Positions 6,633 through 10,472 of a stretch of 10,472 nucleotides of DNA are shown piece after piece. Source of the DNA: Streptococcus oralis. Lineage in GTDB: Bacteria; Bacillota; Bacilli; Lactobacillales; Streptococcaceae. The translations under genes were made by a program, and so were the position numbers. Location: NCBI GenBank assembly GCA_905370255.1, contig CAJPKC010000019.1:1-10472 (forward strand), in the 5' to 3' direction. The first letter of the stretch is position 1; each line of letters begins with the position of its first letter. Under the pieces are notes generated by a model. It was not told the origin of the DNA and searched no databases. It worked only from the letters and a program-made list of their open reading frames with translations.

Positions 6633-7763
6633 CTACTCCAATATAAATCGTTCTGCTACTGTATCTCCTAAAAAGAGACCTTTTTTTGTCATTCGTATTT
6701 GTTGACCTTCTACTTGTAAAAGACCTTGATGACATAAATCTCTTACAACTTGACCATATAAATTTTCAAAAGATGTGCCAAATTTTTCTTCAAATCTTGC
6801 TTTTGAAACTCCTGTCTTCTTGCGAAGTCCAAGAAACATCTCTTCTTCCATTTGTTCCCTTAGACTCAGGTGTTCCTCATTGATGCGAGCATTGCCTTCC
6901 TCTACTGCCTTTAGATAATGGCGGATAGGCCCATGGTTTTTATAGCGAACACCATCTACATAGCCAGATGCACCTGCACCAATACCATAATACTCAGCAT
7001 TATCCCAGTACATAAGATTGTGACGACTTTCAAATCCTGGTTTAGAAAAGTTAGAAATCTCATAATGCTCAAATCCAGCTCTTTCTAGCTCTGCAATGAT
7101 ATACTCAAACATCTCAGCTTCTAATTCTTCCTTAGGAAGAGGTAATTTCCCTCGTCTCATACGATTCATAAAGACCGTATGGTTTTCTAGAATCAAACTA
7201 TAAAGGCTCATATGAGGAATATCAAGAGCGATGGCCTTGGCAACATTGTCCTTGACCTGGTCCATAGTCTGACCAGGAAGAGCGTAGATCAAGTCAATTG
7301 AAATATTATCAAATCCTGCTAACTTGAGACGATCTATATTTTCATAGATATCTCTCTCCAAATGACTACGACCAATTTTTTTCAGCATTTTGTCATCAAA
7401 GGTTTGGACACCCAATGAAACACGGTTGACTGCTGAATTTTTCAAAACTGCAATCTTATCCTCATCCAAATCACCAGGATTAGCCTCAATGGTTAATTCT
7501 TCTAAGACTGACAAATCTAAGTTTTTAGTCAATCCATCCAGAAGCACCTCTAACTGTGGCGCAGACAAGGCTGTCGGTGTTCCTCCCCCAATATAGAGAG
7601 TACGTAACTTCTGAATGTCATAAGAATGAAATTCTTGCAGTAGATGTTCTAGATAGCTGTCTACTGGTTGATTTTTAATAAAGACCTTAGAAAAGTCACA
7701 ATAATAACAAATTTGTGTGCAAAATGGAATGTGCACATAAGCTGATGTTGGTTTCTTCTGCAT
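6633..7763 (-). CDS. hemW: HemW, radical SAM heme chaperone-like protein
   Basis: This 376-residue radical SAM protein of the HemN/HemW family has the [4Fe-4S] motif C15-T-Q-I-C19-Y-Y-C22-D-F. The residue two past the last cysteine is F, as in HemW; true coproporphyrinogen oxidases (HemN) have a further cysteine there. Other family marks are YIGGGTPTALS, EANPGD, the HNLMYW box, GIGAGASGY, and a C-terminal winged-helix-like domain (about 300-376). HemW in Lactococcus and E. coli binds heme and delivers it to apoproteins instead of making porphyrin. The first ATG (7763-7761) begins directly at the conserved AYVHIPFC region. An open frame continues upstream to 7904 but runs through the terminator and promoter. 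No ribosome site precedes the ATG, and the -10 ends only seven bases before it, so the mRNA is probably leaderless. First gene of its operon. Confidence 0.92.
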   Translation of the reverse strand: MQKKPTSAYVHIPFCTQICYYCDFSKVFIKNQPVDSYLEHLLQEFHSYDIQKLRTLYIGGGTPTALSAPQLEVLLDGLTKNLDLSVLEELTIEANPGDLDEDKIAVLKNSAVNRVSLGVQTFDDKMLKKIGRSHLERDIYENIDRLKLAGFDNISIDLIYALPGQTMDQVKDNVAKAIALDIPHMSLYSLILENHTVFMNRMRRGKLPLPKEELEAEMFEYIIAELERAGFEHYEISNFSKPGFESRHNLMYWDNAEYYGIGAGASGYVDGVRYKNHGPIRHYLKAVEEGNARINEEHLSLREQMEEEMFLGLRKKTGVSKARFEEKFGTSFENLYGQVVRDLCHQGLLQVEGQQIRMTKKGLFLGDTVAERFILE

Positions 7764-7770
7764 AGTATTT

Positions 7771-7779
7771 ATTATACCA
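7771..7779 (-). promoter_or_regulatory. Extended -10 promoter of hemW
   Basis: TGGTATAAT on the minus strand: consensus -10 TATAAT at 7776-7771 with the TGn extension at 7779-7777. No good -35 exists at 16-18 bases (17 bases gives TTTCTT). Seven bases (AAATACT) separate the hexamer from the hemW ATG, placing the expected start at 7764 or 7763, that is, at the start codon itself. Confidence 0.7.
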
Positions 7780-7796
7780 CAAAGACTTCCCTCAAG

Positions 7797-7843
7797 AAAA
7801 AAATCACCATCTCCGACTCTAAGGGAATCAAAAATGGTGATTT
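7797..7843 (-). terminator. Intrinsic terminator after the hprK operon
   Basis: Perfect ten-base arms AAATCACCAT (7843-7834) and ATGGTGATTT (7810-7801) on the minus strand, with an inner five-pair stem (GATTC with GAGTC, one wobble) closing the large loop, then a run of seven T to 7797. It starts five bases past the YtxH-like gene stop. Confidence 0.9.
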
Positions 7844-7848
7844 CTATT

Positions 7849-8244
7849 TTAATCTTCTTTGATTTCGATGATGATTTCTTGACCTTCTTCTGGGTCTTCA
7901 ACAACTACTTTTTCTTCCAATTGTTCCTTGAGATTGTTCAAGGTCTCTTTTGAAGCTTCAGTAGCTTGTTGAGCTAAAGATTTAGATTTCTCAAGAACTG
8001 AATCCAAGGTAATTTCGCCTGATTCTACTTGTTCTTTTGTCTTTAGAACAAAATCTCTGGTTTGTTCTTTGACTTCTGTCAATTTTTCGATTGCTTGTTC
8101 CTTAGCATATTCTGGATCTTCTCTCAGATCTTCAATAAAGTCTTGTGCCTGACTAGTAACGCGTTTTCCTTTTTCACTTGTTAGAAACAAGGCAACAGCC
8201 ACACCTGAAACAGTTCCTAAAAGGATTGATGATAATTTACCCAT
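7849..8244 (-). CDS. YtxH-like single-pass membrane protein
   Basis: This 131-residue protein fits the YtxH domain family (PF12732): a short N-terminus, one glycine/alanine-rich membrane helix at about 5-22 (LSSILLGTVSGVAVALFLT), then SEKGKR, the usual boundary, and a long charged helix likely to form a coiled coil (about 30-110). It ends in a strongly acidic tail (EDPEEGQEIIIEIKED). The function is unknown; relatives in Bacillus are linked to general stress. The ATG (8244-8242) has a strong AAGGAG seven bases upstream, which overlaps the end of the DUF948 gene region; the intergenic gap is 14 bases. It is last in the hprK operon and followed at once by a terminator. Confidence 0.85.
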   Translation of the reverse strand: MGKLSSILLGTVSGVAVALFLTSEKGKRVTSQAQDFIEDLREDPEYAKEQAIEKLTEVKEQTRDFVLKTKEQVESGEITLDSVLEKSKSLAQQATEASKETLNNLKEQLEEKVVVEDPEEGQEIIIEIKED

Positions 8245-8258
8245 GAGTTATCTCCTTT

Positions 8259-8642
8259 TTATTTTTTAAAAAATTTACTTGCAATACGAACGGCAGATAA
8301 GCCTGCACTAGTCTTTAATGTTTTTGAACCTGCAGATGATGCTTTTTTACTCAAGACACGAGCCTGCTCATTTAAGTCAGAGACAGAAACAGAAAGGTCT
8401 GCAACTGCTGTAAAGAGTGGATCAATGGTTGCAACTTTGATATTGATATCATCAGCAAGAACATTGACCTTGGCAAGAAGTTCGTTTGTGTGATGTAGAG
8501 TAACATTTACATCTGAAGTTAGCGTTTTAACAGTATTTTCTGTTTCATCAATTACACGTCCAACTTTTTGAAGGGTAATAATCAAATAAACAATAAATAC
8601 AATCAAGGCAATAGCCACAAAAATATAAGCAACTTCTAACAT
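8259..8642 (-). CDS. DUF948 (YtxG-like) membrane protein
   Basis: This 127-residue protein has one N-terminal membrane helix (about 3-24, VAYIFVAIALIVFIVYLIITL), followed by a long amphipathic region with heptad-like spacing of V/L (about 28-100) and a basic C-terminus (ASKFFKK). This matches DUF948 (PF06103), the family of B. subtilis YtxG. The helix bundle resembles methyl-accepting-type coiled coils in composition but has no signalling domain. The function is unknown. The ATG (8642-8640) follows the lgt stop by one base, with AAAAGGAG inside the last lgt codons. Its pairing with a YtxH-like gene immediately downstream matches the ytxG-ytxH pairing known in Bacillus, so the two products probably act together at the membrane. 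Confidence 0.85.
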   Translation of the reverse strand: MLEVAYIFVAIALIVFIVYLIITLQKVGRVIDETENTVKTLTSDVNVTLHHTNELLAKVNVLADDINIKVATIDPLFTAVADLSVSVSDLNEQARVLSKKASSAGSKTLKTSAGLSAVRIASKFFKK

Positions 8643-8643
8643 T

Positions 8644-9432
8644 TTAATTCTCCTTTTTTACATTATAAAATGGTGCTTTTTTCCGATTTTGATAAACGAT
8701 AATATAAATACCAAGTCCAATTAATAGAACAGACAACCACTGAGATACTCGAAGTCCAAAGAACATGAGACTATCTGTACGCATGCCCTCAATAATCATA
8801 CGTCCAAAACCATACCAAATTAAATAAAAGGCTGTGATATGACCACGACGAATGCCATTTAATCGGCGTCTAAAACTAACAATTAAACTAAAACCAATCA
8901 GGTTCCAGATAGATTCGTATAAGAAGGTTGGTTGACGATAAGAACCATCAATATACATCTGATTCTTAATAAAACCAGGTAAATAATCAAGGTTTTCTAC
9001 AACTGCTCCGTAAGCTTCTTGGTTAAAGAAGTTCCCCCAACGTCCTAGACTCTGCGCAATCATAACGCTCGGAGCTGCAATATCTAAGAAATCCCAGGTA
9101 TTGATTAATTTACGGTCTGCGAAAATATAAAGTACAATCGCTCCGGTAATTAGACCGCCGTAAATCGCAAGACCACCATTCCAGACAGCAAATATCTCCC
9201 CTAAATGTTGGCTATAATAGTCAAATTTAAAAATAACATAGTAAAGTCTCGCGCCGATGATTGACAAAGGGAAAGCCACTAAGATAAAGTCCAGAATATC
9301 TTCTGATAAGATTTTCTTTTTAGGAGCTTCTTTACTTGCCAAATATACCGCTAAGATAAGGCCTGAAACGATACAAAGTGCATACCATCTAATGGCAAAT
9401 GGACCTATTTGAAAAGCAACTGGATCAATCAT
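8644..9432 (-). CDS. lgt: Prolipoprotein diacylglyceryl transferase Lgt
   Basis: This 262-residue polytopic membrane enzyme moves diacylglycerol from phosphatidylglycerol to the lipobox cysteine of prolipoproteins, the first step of lipoprotein maturation, before Lsp cleavage. About seven hydrophobic segments are visible. The family signature [13 protein letters not shown] is at 130-142, with R131, N134, E139 and G142 matching E. coli R143, N146, E151 and G154; Y17 matches E. coli Y26, and [12 protein letters not shown] carries the second arginine/glutamate region. The usual HGGL motif reads Y91-GGL here. The start is the ATG at 9432-9430 preceded by GAGGTG; it overlaps the hprK stop by eight bases (ATGATTGA). 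An in-frame ATG seven codons earlier lies deeper in hprK, lacks a conserved extension and is less likely. The hprK-lgt pairing is common in Firmicutes. Confidence 0.95.
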   Translation of the reverse strand: MIDPVAFQIGPFAIRWYALCIVSGLILAVYLASKEAPKKKILSEDILDFILVAFPLSIIGARLYYVIFKFDYYSQHLGEIFAVWNGGLAIYGGLITGAIVLYIFADRKLINTWDFLDIAAPSVMIAQSLGRWGNFFNQEAYGAVVENLDYLPGFIKNQMYIDGSYRQPTFLYESIWNLIGFSLIVSFRRRLNGIRRGHITAFYLIWYGFGRMIIEGMRTDSLMFFGLRVSQWLSVLLIGLGIYIIVYQNRKKAPFYNVKKEN

Positions 9433-10360
9433 TTTGCACCTCGTTCTTTTCAATTAATTTCGTCAATCTTTCTTCAAACAGACGCGTCGCATCAAAGCCC
9501 ATTTCCTTAGCACGATAATTCATGGCAGCTGCCTCAATAACAACGGAGATATTGCGTCCTGTTTTTACTGGGATGCGGATACGCGGAATCGTTACACCAG
9601 AAACTTCGAGTTCTTCGGCATTGTTTCCTAGACGGTCAAAGGTCTTATGCGTATCATAATTTTCCAAATAAACAGCTAGCTGAACTTGTGAAGAATCCTT
9701 AACTGCACTGGCACCGTATAGACTCATGACATCGATGATCCCTACTCCACGAATTTCGATCAGATGTTTCAAGATTTCAGCAGGTTCACCCCAGAGAGTC
9801 ATTTCATCCTTAGAATAGATATCTACCCGATCGTCTGCTACCAAACGGTGACCACGTTTAACTAGTTCTAAACCTGTCTCACTCTTACCGATTCCACTAT
9901 CACCTTGAATCAAAACACCCATACCATAGATATCCATTAGGACCCCATGTACACTTGTACGTTCCGCTAAACGTGAATCAAGATAGCTAGATAGTTCTCC
10001 AGACAAACGACTGGTTGCTGTACGACTAGTTAAAATCGCAATTTTACATTCTCTAGCAGCCTTCAACATTTCCTCTGGAACCACCAAACCACGGGCAACA
10101 ATGACCGCAGGTGTCTCTGGTTGAAACATTTTTTTCAAGACATCGTAACGATTTTGAGAAGGCATAGAGACTAGGTAAGACCATTCCTTCATCCCCAACA
10201 ATTGAATACGCTCTGGAGTATAGTAATCAAAATAGCCTGTCATTTCAAGACCAGGTCGCGTTATATCTGCAGTATTAATTTCCTTTTCAAGTAATTCAGG
10301 CTCCCCATAGACAATGTCCAATCTAAGCTTCTCAATTACTTCTTTTACTGAAACCGACAT
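9425..10360 (-). CDS. hprK: HPr kinase/phosphorylase
   Basis: This 311-residue bifunctional enzyme phosphorylates HPr of the sugar phosphotransferase system on Ser46 with ATP or pyrophosphate, and removes that phosphate when inorganic phosphate is high. HPr-Ser-P is the CcpA corepressor, so this gene sets carbon catabolite repression. The N-terminal domain (1-130) precedes the catalytic domain. H138 lies before the Walker A loop G153-DSGIGKS, D177-D178 in VADDRVD follow, and the HprK signature [10 protein letters not shown] is at 202-211. The C-terminal helix region ends in EKNEVQND. The length is standard. The ATG (10360-10358) has AAGGAG six bases upstream. First gene of its operon; it overlaps lgt by eight bases. 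Its sensitivity to phosphate gives only a loose thematic link to the pst genes 8 kb away. Confidence 0.97.
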   Translation of the reverse strand: MSVSVKEVIEKLRLDIVYGEPELLEKEINTADITRPGLEMTGYFDYYTPERIQLLGMKEWSYLVSMPSQNRYDVLKKMFQPETPAVIVARGLVVPEEMLKAARECKIAILTSRTATSRLSGELSSYLDSRLAERTSVHGVLMDIYGMGVLIQGDSGIGKSETGLELVKRGHRLVADDRVDIYSKDEMTLWGEPAEILKHLIEIRGVGIIDVMSLYGASAVKDSSQVQLAVYLENYDTHKTFDRLGNNAEELEVSGVTIPRIRIPVKTGRNISVVIEAAAMNYRAKEMGFDATRLFEERLTKLIEKNEVQND

Positions 10361-10390
10361 ATAATTCTCCTTAAATCGAGTTCTCTTACT

Positions 10391-10399
10391 ATTATATCA
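10391..10399 (-). promoter_or_regulatory. Extended -10 promoter of the hprK operon
   Basis: TGATATAAT on the minus strand: consensus TATAAT (10396-10391) with TGn at 10399-10397. At 17 bases the -35 position reads ATAAAC, only two matches, so the promoter seems to depend on the extended -10. The expected start is near 10384, giving a leader of about 24 bases that contains AAGGAG. Confidence 0.65.
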
Positions 10400-10472
10400 G
10401 ATTGTAGCTGGAAGTTTATATTTTTTACAGTGTTTATGGTATTTATTTGAAAAAGAAAAAGACTAGACAAGT
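10400..10472. other. Intergenic right edge upstream of hprK
   Basis: A/T-rich non-coding sequence with no supported gene. The last bases on the minus strand read ACTTGTCTAGTC followed by T-rich sequence (TTTTTCTTTTT), which could be the right arm and U-tract of a terminator whose left arm lies beyond the window. This cannot be tested here. Confidence 0.3.

Noticed and set aside
7764..7904. 47-residue N-terminal extension of HemW
   Set aside because: It would be coded by the upstream gene's end, the terminator hairpin and the promoter, and it is K/S-rich with no HemW homology.
9433..9453. Seven-residue N-terminal extension of Lgt (MKRTRCK)
   Set aside because: The start at 9432 has a GAGGTG ribosome site at good spacing and gives the usual Lgt N-terminus; the earlier ATG has no convincing ribosome site.
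1..10472. CRISPR array, insertion sequence, phage, tRNA or BOX/RUP-type repeats
   Set aside because: I found no regularly spaced repeats, transposase-like proteins or tRNA-like folds by reading the sequence; the region is compact housekeeping operons.

Overview
The window is low-GC Firmicute DNA and looks like a Streptococcus of the mitis/sanguinis/pneumoniae type. The gene order hprK-lgt-DUF948-YtxH, then hemW-thioesterase-HAD phosphatase-DUF1461, then spx-UPF0223-IMPase-rsmF, then pstS-pstC resembles the corresponding pneumococcal region as I remember it. The protein sequences look streptococcal, but PstS differs enough from the pneumococcal form I recall that I would not name a species. 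Every gene I can support is on the minus strand, so transcription runs from high to low coordinates.

There are four apparent transcription units. (1) 10396 to 7797: an extended -10 promoter, hprK (catabolite-repression kinase/phosphorylase), lgt (lipoprotein diacylglyceryl transferase), a DUF948 membrane protein, a YtxH-like membrane protein, then a strong intrinsic terminator. (2) 7779 to 4421: an extended -10 promoter placed so that hemW is probably translated from a leaderless mRNA, then hemW, an acyl-ACP thioesterase, a NagD-type HAD phosphatase and a four-helix DUF1461/TIGR01906 membrane protein, ending in an A/T-rich terminator. (3) 4409 to 1590: a consensus -10 promoter, spx, a UPF0223 protein, an inositol-monophosphatase-family enzyme that most likely uses a TTG start, and rsmF. 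No clear terminator follows. (4) 1592 to the left edge: a promoter whose -35 overlaps the rsmF stop codon, pstS (phosphate-binding lipoprotein, GTG start), then pstC, cut by the window edge.

The genes are tightly packed. Junctions are overlaps of 1, 8 or 11 bases, direct stop-start abutment, or gaps of at most 14 bases, and many ribosome sites lie inside the end of the upstream gene. Biologically this is mostly core housekeeping: carbon regulation, lipoprotein lipidation, 16S rRNA methylation, redox-stress transcription control and phosphate uptake. The most interesting thread concerns lipoproteins. The window carries the enzyme that lipidates them (Lgt), a typical client (PstS) and a DUF1461 protein, the family to which the lyso-lipoprotein transacylase Lit belongs. 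I see no phage, insertion sequence, CRISPR array, tRNA, rRNA or other sign of recent transfer, and no wholly new system. There is no gene-free stretch longer than about 140 bases.
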